Assembly: GCA_017354895.1 (NCBI GenBank)
Contig: CP071496.1
Location: forward strand, 1,302,001 to 1,366,000
Direction: 5' to 3'
Length of the DNA: 64,000 bases
Source of the DNA: Podospora comata
Taxonomy: Eukaryota; Ascomycota; Sordariomycetes; Sordariales; Podosporaceae
Shown here: positions 33,701 to 44,559 of the stretch, piece after piece
Position numbering within the stretch: position 1 is the first letter of the stretch
Layout: each line of letters begins with the position of its first letter
Notes under the pieces: generated by a model
The model's database searches: none
Seen by the model: the letters and a program-made list of their open reading frames with translations, nothing else
Told to the model about the DNA's origin: nothing
Program-made: the position numbers and the translations under genes

Positions 33701-35518
33701 GCTAGCAACGTCTGCCGTATTTTGGGTTCGGGATCCGAAACACCCACAGTCAGGAGTCTCTCGATGACATCGGCGACCACCTGGAGGGCATGATAGCTTG
33801 TCTGGTTGACGATTGGGTCACGCACATAGAGCTGGCAGCAGGTGAGGGCAGCAGCCTCACGTGTTTCTGGGTCATCATCTTCGACGTATTTGATAGCGAC
33901 GTCGCGGACGAATTCGTTCAAGACATGGCCTTGAAAATCAAAGCTGCCGAGCGTGTTGAGGGCCAACTTGACTTCATCCTTTGTCCGCTGGTGAGCAAGG
34001 GGGTCCTTTGGGTCTTTGGGAATATGAGGTATGGAAGCGAGCGAGTTTGGATGGGGTGCACCCAGAGGTCTGAAGTGTTCGCCGCAGAGAACTTTGCTCA
34101 GCATGTCCAACAGGCGCACTTGAATGGTGGCCTTGACTGGGGGGATGTAAAACGCCATATCGACAAGGGCCTGTGTCAGTTTTGGCGTGAGCTCGCAGGC
34201 GAAGATGGGATCAAGAAGCGCCTCCATATACTTGCTCATTGTCTGACCCACGGCGACGGCCAATCGACTGATGCAGTCAAAAACGGGATCGACCGAGCTT
34301 CGTTTCCGGGACTGTACACTGAGACCCTCGCGAATATGGATGAGAACGCCGTCTAAATAGGGTGTGATTGCGCTCTTGACCGAGTTGGCGATGTTGCCAA
34401 TGGCAAGAAAGGCGTCGTTGCGGTCCTTGTCCTTCTTCAGCATACCCCCAAGATACACCATAAACATGTGCAAATAGGTCGCCGAGAACTCTGTCGGTGC
34501 ATAGTTGGCCAGGTCCGGGATCAAAAGCACAACCGTCTTGCGGATGGCGGGATCGCGCGCGTCTTTGTGGCGGAAGACAATTTCACAGGCCTCTTGGTAG
34601 TGAGCCTGCATGTACATGCCACCCTGTTCAAGCAGCTCCTTGAGCACAAGAAGCGAGGCATGGATAAACTCAACCGTGTTGATCTTGAGCCCCTTGATCG
34701 CCTCGTTGAGCATCTTGTCCATCCAGTCCTTCTTCAGCTCCTGGTCTCGCTCACGAATGATTTTGAAACAGGCGCTAACGGTCTCGCTGGCAGTCTCGCG
34801 AATCAAGAGACGGGAGTCACGAAGGCCAATCCAAATCTGTTCAAAGACATAGCCCACATAGTTGTACATCAATGTAGGCGTGTTTCTGGCCAGCTCGCGA
34901 AGCACCAAGACTGCCGAGTACCGCCGTTCCTCGATTCGGTCAGACTGTAGCCACTCAAGCGCTGTTTGAACTTCGGAATCGACCAGTTCGGAAATCAAGG
35001 AACCGCCTGGCTTGCATAGTTTTCCAAGGACGACAGCGGCCGGCTGCATAGAGTTGATATCGCGGCCACGCAGGATGCTGCCAATGTAGTTCTGGAAGCG
35101 GGTGTACTTCAAGGCTGGTTCTATGCCGTCAAAATCGACCAACGCATCCAGGATGTAAATTCCACCAAGACGGTCATACGTATCGGGACCTTGTATCAAT
35201 AGGTTCGTACGCTGATTGACATTATCGAAGAAGCGCTGGAACTGTTCGGCACCCATCTCTGATATTTCGTTAGTACCTAGAGTCACTCTTGTAACACAGA
35301 CTTGGAAATAGCCTCACCCTGCTTGGCAGCATTGATCAGGTCTCTGATTTGGCGCGCGGCCCGTTTCCTTTGGTTTTCATCATAGTTTCTGCAATGCAAG
35401 CCAAACATTAGCAAGAAAGCAGCATGGAGCGCTCAGCAAACGCAAACACGAACCGATTCCTGATCTCCTTGATGTGCTGGTCCAGCGAGGTAGCTGTCTG
35501 ATCTTTGACGGCGGACAT
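27773..35518 (-). CDS. tor: TOR serine/threonine protein kinase (phosphatidylinositol 3-kinase-related)
   Basis: Catalytic subunit of TORC1/TORC2, controlling growth in response to nutrients. Exons (minus): 35454-35518, 35318-35388, 31591-35276, 28291-31533, 27773-28234. All joins keep frame and give 2508 residues, or 2438 if an in-frame 210-nt segment (32830-33039) is an additional intron. The start [12 protein letters not shown] at 35518 precedes the EIRNR|NYDENQ splice. HEAT repeats fill about residues 50-1270, followed by FAT. The FRB domain (about 1960-2040) holds [18 protein letters not shown] and [10 protein letters not shown], with the serine and aromatic residues needed for FKBP12-rapamycin binding intact. 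The kinase has [13 protein letters not shown] (about 2273) and HIDFGD (about 2293). The FATC domain ends in GWCSFW just before the stop. TOR is usually single-copy in filamentous ascomycetes. Confidence 0.97.
32830..33039 (-). other. Possible cryptic in-frame intron in TOR
   Basis: 210 nt (70 codons) without stops, bounded by CAG|GTACAG and AACAGCAG|GTC. It encodes a low-similarity insert ([16 protein letters not shown], then a Lys-rich part) between LDPYKYQ and VEDRAP, which are joined directly in the fungal TORs I recall. It could be an intron or a disordered loop. Confidence 0.5.
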
Positions 35519-36273
35519 CTTGTCCAGCCCTGGCGGTTTCTGCCGTTCTCCTCCTGAGGGTAGTGGATGGCCTCGACAAGCAAGCGCTACGTCGATCGCC
35601 GACAACCCATAGTCGATCGACGAAGAGAGCCGCAAGAAGGGCTAGGTTTTTGGGCTGCGAGTCCGCTTCCAAAAGAAAAAACTTGGGAATGGCCGGGGGA
35701 CTGTGGTCGTGAGACACGTCGCGGGAGGTCAGACTCGGGGTCTTTTGGGTGGAAGGCTGAATGAGAGTATGGATGCTGGCGGGGACGAGGACGGCGTCCA
35801 AGTTATGTATAGGGTGCCACGGCGAGAGGTAGAGAAGGAACTTCGTCGTTGGGGCCGGGCGCGCGTTGGGTTGAATAAATGCAGGCAGGGTTTTGAGACA
35901 AAGGTGGCTGGCTGGTTGAGAGGTAAAGTGAAATAATCCGCTGAGATGGCGTCGCAGGAGAGGCTGCATCACCTGCACCCTTCTAATGCTTGTCCAAACC
36001 AAGAAGCTTAGGTCGGACGGAGGAGTGAGTGTCGTCGGTCGGCAGCGCAGTTGAGTTGCACTGGGGCCCCACTCTTGCAACGCTGTCACTAGGGCGATTG
36101 CATGCTAGTGCCCGTTTTGGCGTGCTGGGAAGACGGTACTGGTTTGCGGCAAACCTGCCATGCTGCACTCCTCTACACCAAGTATTCAGATCCTCAACTT
36201 CAACTTTCCACCACAGAAATCAAACCCACTAGCCTTGCGCTCTCAACGAACTTACTCTTAGACAGCTCCTACC
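35519..36273. other. Divergent promoter region of tor and rtf2
   Basis: 755 bp between two divergent starts. It includes pyrimidine-rich stretches before the rtf2 ATG (36180-36270). Open frames here are fortuitous. No specific site is claimed. Confidence 0.5.
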
Positions 36274-37113
36274 ATGGGAAACGACGGAGGCTCCATTCCC
36301 AAGAGGCGCGAATTGGTCAAAGACGCAGCCCGCGCGCCAACAGTAAGCGAGCTCAAAGCAACCGCACACGAGAGTCTCAACCACGCTTGGACTCATGATC
36401 CCCTCACCTCGGAGCTTCTGGATCTCGAAAATGCCGTATCTGACTGGCGTGGCCGCCTCTACAACTACGAGTCCATTCTCAAGGGCCTGATGCCGGGCGA
36501 CAGCGATGACACCAAAACCACCGAGTCAGCGAACGGCGAGTCCCCGGAGGCTACTTTCGCATCTACCGGTATCAAATCTCTTCGAGATATTGTTAAGCTT
36601 AAGGTCAAACGGTACACATCCCCTGGAACAAAGGAAAAGGGAATGTGGGCCTGTCCGGTGACGCTAAAGGAGTTGGGGGCATCCACCAGATCTGTGTACC
36701 TTGTTCCATGTGGCCATGTCTTTGCCGAAACAGCCATCAAGCAGATACACGAAGAAGTCTGTCCCGAGTGTAGCGAGCCGTTTCACTTCGAGGACATCAT
36801 CCCTATCTTGCCAACTGAGAAGTCCGACATGGAAAGACTAGCGGCAAGAAACGAAGCCCTCCGTGCAAAGGGCTTGACGCACAGTTTAAAGAAGGATAAA
36901 TCATCCAGCAAAAAGAAACGCAAGGCCGACGAGGCCAATGGCACTCGCTCCGCAACAGGAGAAGAGGACACTGAGAAGGCAACGCCCAAGTCAGCCACCT
37001 CGCACCGGGTGAGTGGCATCAACAATGCCATGACAGCGTCGCTTACTGCCAAGGTGCTTGCTGAGCAAGAGGAACGCAACAAGCGGAGGAAACTGGCTGC
37101 TGCAGGGAACTAA
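36274..37113 (+). CDS. rtf2: Replication termination factor 2 (Rtf2) family protein
   Basis: 279 residues, single exon. The family stabilises stalled replication forks (S. pombe Rtf2 at RTS1) and in some species influences splicing. The N-terminus MGNDGGSIPKRRELVK is the family signature. HAWTHDPLTSELL and VSDWRGRLYNYESIL form the first half of the modified RING, and CPVTLKELG...YLVPCGHVF...EVCPECSEPF the second, a RING/U-box-like zinc fold with some ligand positions replaced. The C-terminal third is Lys-rich and disordered (KKDKSSSKKKRKADE), likely a nuclear localisation signal. It converges on the glucosidase II beta gene with a 113-bp gap between stops. The start is the only ATG that retains the signature. 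Confidence 0.93.
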   Translation: MGNDGGSIPKRRELVKDAARAPTVSELKATAHESLNHAWTHDPLTSELLDLENAVSDWRGRLYNYESILKGLMPGDSDDTKTTESANGESPEATFASTGIKSLRDIVKLKVKRYTSPGTKEKGMWACPVTLKELGASTRSVYLVPCGHVFAETAIKQIHEEVCPECSEPFHFEDIIPILPTEKSDMERLAARNEALRAKGLTHSLKKDKSSSKKKRKADEANGTRSATGEEDTEKATPKSATSHRVSGINNAMTASLTAKVLAEQEERNKRRKLAAAGN

Positions 37114-37226
37114 CAAACAATGTATCTTTCAATTGTGCTTTGCAAGTGTCGCTATACGTAATATACCCAAATAAATACAATTTCACTATACACGCGCCTG
37201 ACCACACCCTCCCCCATCGTGTCTCT

Positions 37227-39053
37227 CTATAGCTCGTCCTTAATCGGCACGCCGGGCTCCTGAACATCTTCACAGGCAGCTGGGGAGCCGACCTCCATCC
37301 TGTACACGCACTTCTCAGCCTCTACCGTGCGCCAGACCTCGTCTGTCTCAGCACAGCCAAGGTAAACGTCGGTTCTCCTGTTGGGCCCGTTCCAGCACCC
37401 CTGCCCATTCTCATACCGCAAAACCAACCTCTGGCCCTTGCCCAGTCCCTTGCCGTCAAGTCTCTCTTCTTCATCCACAAACTCCTTGTCAATGCGCACA
37501 AAGCTGCCCATGTTGGTATTCCCATGGCCCTTCTTACTCTTTTGGGTGGTCTTGTCGAACCAGCAGAGCTCATAGTCATATTCGCCAGCCTCACCGCTGA
37601 TGCACTTGCCCTTCAGGGCACGGAAGACATCATCAGGACCATAGTCCTTTTCGAGCTCCCGCTGCTCCTCTTCCAGCTGGCCCAGCTTTACCGAATGTGC
37701 ATTCGTGGCAGAATCGCGGGCCTCCCTTGCGGCTGTGACCAAACGAGACTCTCCGCCACTGGTAGGGTTGTCAGCAAGGATGCCATTCTCGATCGCCCAA
37801 ACCCGGAGGAGGTTGAGCTTCTGGTGAACATAGTCGCGGACTGGCACTGGAAGATAGGCCTCCCAGTTGTACACTACCGGTTGTTAGCTGAGCCTCCGTG
37901 TCTGAAAAATTGGATGCAGGTTTGAACAACTTACCGACGTCAACATCGCTCGCCTCGCCAGTCTCAAACTCGGCCCAATTGATTCCAGATGTTTCACTAT
38001 CCTCTTTTAGCACCTCCATGATATCGGAGTCGGCGAGGTCTCCCCTGGGCTCGCTGGGCTGTCCTGCAGCGTAGTCCTCCCAGGCCTTGACCGCAGCCTT
38101 GACGCCCTCATCGTTGAAGTTGGGATTGTACTCCTCCTTGAGCTTGGTGAGGATGTCCTCCAGTTGGTCGACCTTGTCTTGAAGATCATCCCGCTGGTCC
38201 ATGACCTTGTCCAACGTATTTCGCAACTCATTGACGCGGCTTTTGGCCAGACCAACGAGAACACCCAGCTTGCCGCCCTGGCCTTCACTCTTGACAACCT
38301 TTCCTCTTTCTGAGCGTTCCACCTCATCAAACTTGGCCTGCATTTCTGCCTTCTTGGCGTCAAGGTCTCGCACCTCTGTCTTGAGGTTCGCAATCTTAAC
38401 CTCCACCCGTCGGCGCAGCTCACGGGACTCCTTGACCAACGTGCGCCTCTTCTTCGCCGACCGCTCCTTGTTCTGTCTCCGTTGTTCCTCCAGACGTCGA
38501 TATTCTTTCCCAATAACATCGCAACGGTTTTCACACTGGACACCACCGGCATGAGTGTTCTCGTCGCTGCCATCGCAACATAGCTCGTAGTCGCAGACGC
38601 CATCGTTGACGTACATGAAGGGGAGGTAGCTTCCAATATGGCCGGCATTGACGCACCAGAAGCCGGGGAGGGCGGCGGTTGTGTTGGTGGTGCCGGTTAC
38701 GGAGCCTGGAAGCGGCTGTTCTGGAGATAGGGGGTCAATATTGGCGCAGGCAGCGGTCCCAGGTTCGTCTGAGCCATCGGGGCAGTCGCACGAGTTGTCA
38801 TTGACCTGGGACGCCTTGAGGGTGATGGAGGGATTGCCGATGCATGTAAAGGTTGTTTTACTTTCGAAGAACTTGACAACTACGGCGGCACAAGACAGGT
38901 TGCTGTTAGCAGCAGCATCCCGACTGTGGCTAATGGAAATGTCGACGAAGGGGACTTACACTCGGGTCCAACGCCCCGCGGCAAGCTCTCTGATGCAGCG
39001 AGACTGCCGTGAGCAATGGCGCCCAAAAGCGCCAATGCGCCTGTCCTGCGCAT
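37227..39053 (-). CDS. gtb1: Glucosidase II beta subunit (PRKCSH-like, ER N-glycan trimming)
   Basis: 561 residues from three exons: 38960-39053, 37935-38879, 37227-37873. The introns are 80 and 61 nt, and the joins GPE|FVKFFE and DVDV|VYNWEAY stay in frame. It is the non-catalytic subunit that retains glucosidase II in the ER and recognises mannose during trimming of N-glycans and glycoprotein quality control. Signal peptide residues 1-20 (ALALLGAIAHGSLAA). Two LDL-receptor class A-like cysteine modules with CDCPDGSDE and CDYELCCDGSDE (about residues 45-135), then a long charged coiled coil (about 150-290). The C-terminal MRH/PRKCSH domain has YDYELCWFDKTTQKS and RYENGQGCWNGPNRRTDV. The chain ends KDEL, an ER retrieval signal. 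Length fits the family. Confidence 0.95.
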
Positions 39054-39527
39054 TGTTCGGGGCCTGAATTGGGTAATGGGTGACGGAGACTTGTTGCTAC
39101 CTTTTTGCCCCAGGGGATGTTGAAATCTCAAAGCCTCACTAGGTTATCAAGACTGGACGGAGCTGTGTCATCAAACTTGCAGTTCCAGCCTCGGACACAG
39201 GACAGCTTGCCAACTTCCCGCCCAGCCCCAGTTCAAGTTGCACTTGAGACACCTGGCAGCTGCCAGGGGAGGGGTGGCTGGTCACGTGAAAGGAGAACCT
39301 TGGGGGACAATTTGCCTGCCGGAACAGTGCTTATCTCCTAAAAGCCCAAAACGTGGGGTAGCCCCACTAAAAAGAGAGATGGGCAAAAAACTCCAGCTCA
39401 AAGCTGCTGCCCCGCCATCTTCATCACGGACAACCCGCCGCTGACATTCTAGCTTCAACCGAATTCGCAAGCAGCAGTCCCGTCTGTACATAGCTGTATT
39501 CTCTATAGCGGCATCACATTTAGCATC
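39054..39527. other. Divergent promoter region
   Basis: 474 bp between the starts of the glucosidase II beta gene and the GCIP-like gene. No feature is supported beyond its promoter position. Confidence 0.45.
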
Positions 39528-40694
39528 ATGCCGTCTTCCGGCGACGCTCTCGAAACACTCACCACCGTTGTGTCGGATGCGCTCACCCTCATCGGCCAAC
39601 TTGAAGTAGTTGTTTCGGGTCTCAACTCCCAGGAAATCAGTATCACAGCCTCCCCAGGAGTTCAGCAGTCGCCAGGAGGTGGTTCCCTCGATGCACTTTC
39701 ATTGGCACGCGATTCGGCTACCCTCATCAGAGCACACGCCACAAAGATCTCTCTTCTTATTATCAATGAGCCCTTCACGCCAACAGCCATCACCAAAGTT
39801 GTACGAGAGCTTATAGCTGGTCCCCTTCCTGGTTTGGCAGCTTCTGCCCAAGAATGCACAGCCAGACGGTATACACGGGCAATTCAGAAGGATCTGGCTT
39901 GGAAGGTGGCCCGCGTGCTCAAGGAGCTCTGTGACCTGCTATCCCAGATTCCCAAGGACGGGAAAATCCTGAAAGACGGCAAAAAGAATGCAGCGGCTGG
40001 TGCAGCCGGCGGCAAGGGCAGCATTGCCGCTACTGGTCTGTTATGGGCTGCGTGCGACGACCTGATGGCATTTTGCAAGCGGGGATTCGGCGGCAACTTG
40101 GTCTACAAGGTCGACCAGTTACGTGAGACGCTAAAGGATGTTATGGAGGAGTTGAAAGAGTGGGGCGAGGAAACAGGAGACGACGGGGATGAAGATGATG
40201 ACGACGAGGGCGACGATGGTGTTGTAGGGATCGCCAACAACCATGGGTCTGCCTCCCTCTCTGCGAATTCAAGCACCCAGGCCATGTTGGACGACCTGAT
40301 GAACTCTCAAAGTTACATCCCACGAGACGACCCACACAAAATCAGAGATCGTTTGGAATCATGTCTCAGGCGACTACGCCTGACCTCTTTACTTTACCAA
40401 GCTGCCGCTAAGCGCAGGCTCAAGCCATTGCCGCACACCCCTCCAACATCAGACTCCAATGTCCCTGCTCGCCTTGATGAAGTCTTGGCGCTTTTGAAGG
40501 GAATCCCAGAAAGATTTGGGAACCTTGCGATGGCTTTCTATGACCTTGATCCTGACGAGATTGACCGTCTAATGGACCAATGCTTCTTTGATGCATTTGC
40601 TGCCTCGGAGCTGCTCGTCAAACCATGGGATGGCCAAAAGGATGAATTCACCGACTGGGCTCTTAAATTTCAGGTAGAGATAAAAAAAAGCTAG
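39528..40694 (+). CDS. GCIP / cyclin-D1-binding protein 1-like protein
   Basis: 388 residues, single exon. The helical layout follows the Grap2 and cyclin-D-interacting (GCIP) family: LETLTTVVSDALTLIGQLE at the N-terminus, then ARRYTRAIQKDLAWKVARVLKELCDLL and ATGLLWAACDDLMAFCKRG. An acidic linker (EETGDDGDEDDDDEGDD, about residues 220-235) follows. The C-terminal half has IRDRLESCLRRLRLTSLLYQAAAKRR and a final PWDGQKDEFTDWALKFQ. Animal members bind D cyclins and helix-loop-helix proteins. The role in fungi is not established, so only the family is claimed. The ATG is followed at once by the conserved first helix. It ends with a short Lys-rich tail just after a possible splice donor (CAGGTAGAG), so a small extra exon cannot be excluded. 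Confidence 0.85.
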   Translation: MPSSGDALETLTTVVSDALTLIGQLEVVVSGLNSQEISITASPGVQQSPGGGSLDALSLARDSATLIRAHATKISLLIINEPFTPTAITKVVRELIAGPLPGLAASAQECTARRYTRAIQKDLAWKVARVLKELCDLLSQIPKDGKILKDGKKNAAAGAAGGKGSIAATGLLWAACDDLMAFCKRGFGGNLVYKVDQLRETLKDVMEELKEWGEETGDDGDEDDDDEGDDGVVGIANNHGSASLSANSSTQAMLDDLMNSQSYIPRDDPHKIRDRLESCLRRLRLTSLLYQAAAKRRLKPLPHTPPTSDSNVPARLDEVLALLKGIPERFGNLAMAFYDLDPDEIDRLMDQCFFDAFAASELLVKPWDGQKDEFTDWALKFQVEIKKS

Positions 40695-42874
40695 ATATTT
40701 TTGGCTGATGAACCACAAGTTGCCATCCTGTGTCTTGCCTTTTGCATTTGCATGGTATCTCGCCATTGCCAGTCCTAAAGATTATTGTATTAATGTACCA
40801 GAACACCAATTCTTAATCGATATATTAATTTAAGAACCTATCACATTACGCTATACCATTCAACTGCGTGAGTTGTATTTTGAATCAGTAGCAGACCTTC
40901 CATCACGAAGTCGAGGAACTTTGGTACAGGCATTGTCTTTGAGTTCTCATCTTAGATATCTTATCTTCTACATAACTCAAGTTTCTGAGACAAGGAAAAA
41001 TAAAGAAAATATATGCTAGAGATGTTACTGTAAATTAGAGACCTTAATTATCATGCTTATCCCCCAGGATTATGTTGATTGATGTTTGTTGTGTAAACAA
41101 TCAACCCCTGGGTCAGGGGCTGGTCTTGGCAGGGATAAAAAGACCCAAGGACTACTTATACAAATGAAAGACATCCGCCACCAATTGCATGCTGGCCATT
41201 ATCATTCCCACCATGACAATTTTGTTGCATCCTCCGCATGACTGTTTGCACTTGTGGGTGAGCTGGCCTCCATGCCCTGGTGAAATTACGCTCCTTATAT
41301 CACGAGCATGAAGATCACTAGATACCTGCCACATGTTGCTGCAGCAAACCTTTACAGAAGTTTGAGTGGGTCTGAAGTGAAATAACCCCTGATATAGTCC
41401 GAGAGTGTGTTATGAAAACACGAAGGTTGTCAAATCTGGAAGTTGTACTCCGATAGGTAGAACAGGCTGAAGTGTACCATGCAGTTTTTGTAAGGTATGC
41501 AGCAAGGCTCTGGGGGAAAGGATAGTTTATCTTGGGCGTCTGTCAAACTTGCTCCCCTGGCTTTGCTCGAAATAACTGGCTTAGTCGCTCAAGCTGGATT
41601 GAGGGTCCATGTGTTATTCACCTGAAGAAGCCCCTCGCCTGATAGCCACATTGGAAGCTGCCAGACTCTGTAGTCGCGTATCATATGTATGTTAATTCAA
41701 GACACCCCTCGCCTGATAGACGCATTTGAAGCTTTTGGACTCTGTAGTCGCGTACCGACAAGCTCTATACACCATAGCCGCGTATCAACAAGCCCTGTCC
41801 ACTCTCCCCACGTCTCACTTCTGGGGACCACAGAAATAACGCTTCGTTATAGTCCTCTACACGACCAGCGAGAAAGAGTTTCATATTCTCAACTTGCGGC
41901 TTCGAATTCTACCCCGAGACCGTCAGCTCTAGGGACCCTTCTTCGCATCTTCAGTTCCTCACAAGCTGTAACTCCATCTTCAAGTCTTCCTCTTCTTCTG
42001 ATTTATTCCGGGTTCGATTCTCCGAGCTTCGATCGCCAGCTCATACACTCTCTGTCTGCCTTTAAACCCCTGAGCAGATACAGCTCCGAGGTCCGCGTAC
42101 CAATCTTTCATTCAACTTGGGCAGCTCGAGAATCAAGAACCACAACAGCCAGCTTTGATCATACCATCCTACAACTTCTGTTTCTCTTTTGAGTCTCTGA
42201 ATCGATCCAAGCCAGTAGCTGAGCGTTCACTTCCTCCTGAGTTTGTTCCGAATCGAATCAGACTTCACATCTTGACCACCAGTTCTCACAGCTGCTGCTC
42301 ACCTTTCCATTTCACGGGCCCTTTGATTCTACAAGCAGATAAAGTCTCTACCCAGCCTTCAATACGATCCTGAGTTTGAATTACCCGAATCCAAACACTC
42401 CGAAGAGCACGTTTCTCCAGCACCGGAAGCATTTCGACTCCGGCCTTGAGCAGTTGAACGACTAGGATCAAGAGAAGCCAACAGCAAGGACGATAGGAGC
42501 AAGAACTTACGAGACAATCAAACCAAAGGTCTGAAGCTAAAGAGCCCAGTCCTCCACCCATCATCGACATCAGTTGGTGTGCTATTCCAACATCGATCTC
42601 AAGCAAGAACACCCCCCAAAGAGAATCAGCCATCAACCAGGTATCGGGTAAGCTTGAGCACCCAGCACTCCGCATTTCATCAACCTTAGCCGGTGTCAGC
42701 TGAGGCCAGTTCAATACTTGAAGTTCCTGTGCGTGCAGTGATTTAGATCTGATTTCATACACTTGTAAGCATCACAAGCAACTGGAGCTAACACCAAGTC
42801 CAACAACTTGAACCAAAAGAATGACAAACCAAGGGACAGAGCGTGGCTAGAATCACGAGCCAGAGCAGTTTGAG
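40695..42874. other. 2.2 kb spacer with local duplications; probable long leader of the next gene
   Basis: No convincing gene. 41062-41111 holds an imperfect inverted repeat with an 8-bp core stem (GTTGATTG / CAATCAAC). A segment of about 55 bp containing CCCCTCGCCTGATAG and CTCTGTAGTCGCGTA occurs twice, starting at 41631 and 41705. From about 41900 the strand is pyrimidine-rich with repeated CTGA-type motifs, like long fungal 5' leaders. The 167-codon open frame at 41689 has low-complexity content and is not called. Confidence 0.4.
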
Positions 42875-44345
42875 ATGACAGATATGGGTCGAGACAGATC
42901 CGATACCCATGGGGGTATTGGAATGGCGATTGGCAGCCGCACCAGCCGCCCCGTCATCGGTAAGTTGATTGCTACAAGCTCAAACCAAATAAAACCAGGC
43001 AAGTTGTTAACCAACTGAGAAGCTTCCCAAAATCTCCCAGCGCCCGGCAACGCTGCTGGTGACAGCAGCCGCGCCCCGAGCCCACTCGAGAAGTTCTGGG
43101 CTGGCCGCGCGCAGGCGACCCGTGCTGCTGCTGGTGGCGCTCCCCCCAGCGCTTCAGCACGCGGTGCTGCCGCGCGCTCCCTCGCCAGCGATGGAGACTT
43201 TGTCTCCATCAGCCTTGGCGATTCCCCAGTGGGAGCCAAGGCCTGGTGGCTGGCCAGGACTTCCGGGAGGGTCCCAGCCTCCGCCGCCCCAGCGGCATCA
43301 TCGCCTTCGATGGGAGGCACACCTGGGACTTGCCAAAGGCAACCAGGGTGCTCTGGAGGGGCGCCATGCGCCAGAGCTGGGGACGGCTGGTTGGGTGTGG
43401 GATCGCGGCGTTGCTCCTCTTTGCCAATCTCTTCATGAGCGTTGGCTTAGCTCTCTGCCAAGCCAAGGGCAAGAAGGGGGTGGAAACTGATGTTTGGGTT
43501 TGGCTCTGGGGAAGTTTGGGACTCTTCCTTCTTGTGCTGTTCGTTTTCGGGTTTCTCTGGTGGCGTGACGGCAAAGCCGTCAACAAGCTGGCAGAGAACG
43601 AAGCCTGGATCGGTGGGAAGGCGACGGGGGGCGTGAGTGCCAGTCAGGCTCTCACACTTTCCACGCCAGCCGAGACCTCTGCGGCTGCGGCGGGGGTAGA
43701 GCGGGGGGAGGGGGCGGCTGTCGGGGCTGGCAAGCGCGAGGGCGAGGGCAAGGGCAAGGGCAAAGGCAAGGAGGTGGTCAAGTCTGTGTCGCGCCGGTCG
43801 CTTCTCGAATTTGACTCGCTTGAGCATGGAAAGTCCGTGGGAAGCTCTGGTGAGGGAACCAGAGGCTTGGGTTGTCGTTCTGACACCCAGCACAGCACCT
43901 GGTCCGAGATGGGCACAACAGCGCCACAGCCGTATAGCCCATTCGGAGTTCACTACCAGGAGCCATCACGGCGCTGACCTGCCCTCGTGGGAAAGGGGAG
44001 AAGAAAGATAAGAAGAAGGACAAGAAGAAGGACAAGAAGAAGGACAAGAAGAAGGACAAGAAGAAGGACAAGAAGAAGGACAAGAAGAAGGACAAGAAGA
44101 AGGACAAGAAGAAGGACAAGAAGAAGGACAAGAAGAAGGACAAGAAGAAGGACAAGAAGAAGGACAAGAAGAAGGACAAGAAGAAGGACAAGAAGAAGGA
44201 CAAGAAGAAGGACAAGAAGAAGGACAAGAAGAAGGACAAGAAGAAGGACAAGAAGAAGGAAAAGAAGAAGGACGAGCTTGGGACAGGAGAAACTCAGGAT
44301 GAAGAAGGGGACACTGGGGCGTGGTGTCGAAACCCTCAACGCTGA
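42875..44345 (+). CDS. Unrecognised two-TM protein with probable KKDK-repeat tail
   Basis: Model from splice signals: exons 42875-42959, 43041-43245, 43317-43947, 44001-44345, joining in frame to 421 residues. The first donor GTAAGT is strong; the second intron (43246-43316) is weak. The third (43948-44000, 53 nt) has a CTGAC branch-like site 23 nt before its AG and links ...YSPFG directly to the repeat frame. Without it the chain ends at the TGA at 43977. The N-terminal part is Ala/Ser-rich (SDGDFVSISLGDSP). Two hydrophobic helices follow, LVGCGIAALLLFANLFMSVG and VWLWGSLGLFLLVLFVFGFL, separated by a short Lys-rich loop, then a low-complexity Gly/Lys/Glu region. The tail is 23 KKDK-type units ending in ELGTGETQDEEGD. 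Probably a membrane protein with a highly charged tail. Function unknown. Confidence 0.5.
44001..44276 (+). repeat. 12-bp minisatellite, 23 units (20 identical)
   Basis: AAGAAGGACAAG repeated without change from 44013 to 44252, preceded by AAGAAAGATAAG and followed by AAGAAGGAAAAG and AAGAAGGACGAG. It encodes KKDK in the frame starting at 44001. Because the unit is divisible by three, other frames stay open as well (RRRT on the same strand, FFLS and LLVL on the other). Those long opposite-strand frames are artefacts. Confidence 0.95.
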
Positions 44346-44559
44346 GGCTGGCAGATGATTAGAATGGGACGGAAGATAACCCCCGGTGTTGAATTTGTGT
44401 TTGTTTACTTGGGATTGGATCATGAAAGGGGGTGATGTAACATAATGTAAAAGTAGCAGGCCAAAGCGCCTCGGTTGTTGATTTGTCTCGTCTTCCAATC
44501 CTGTGATTATTATTAACGCTTGCTATATATAGGCCATCCGAGATCTTCGAGTATAACTA

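Noticed and set aside
41689-42192. 167-codon plus-strand open frame
   Set aside because: Ser/Thr/Arg-rich low-complexity content in a pyrimidine-rich leader, starting within a local duplication. No sign of selection for protein.
42853-43320. Minus-strand open frame of 155 codons opposite the two-TM gene
   Set aside because: The GC-rich plus strand carries the better coding pattern and splice sites. The minus frame has no family-like motif.
43953-44498. Long minus-strand open frames over the 12-bp repeat (Leu/Val-rich and Phe/Ser-rich)
   Set aside because: They are a by-product of a repeat unit divisible by three that lacks stops in these frames.
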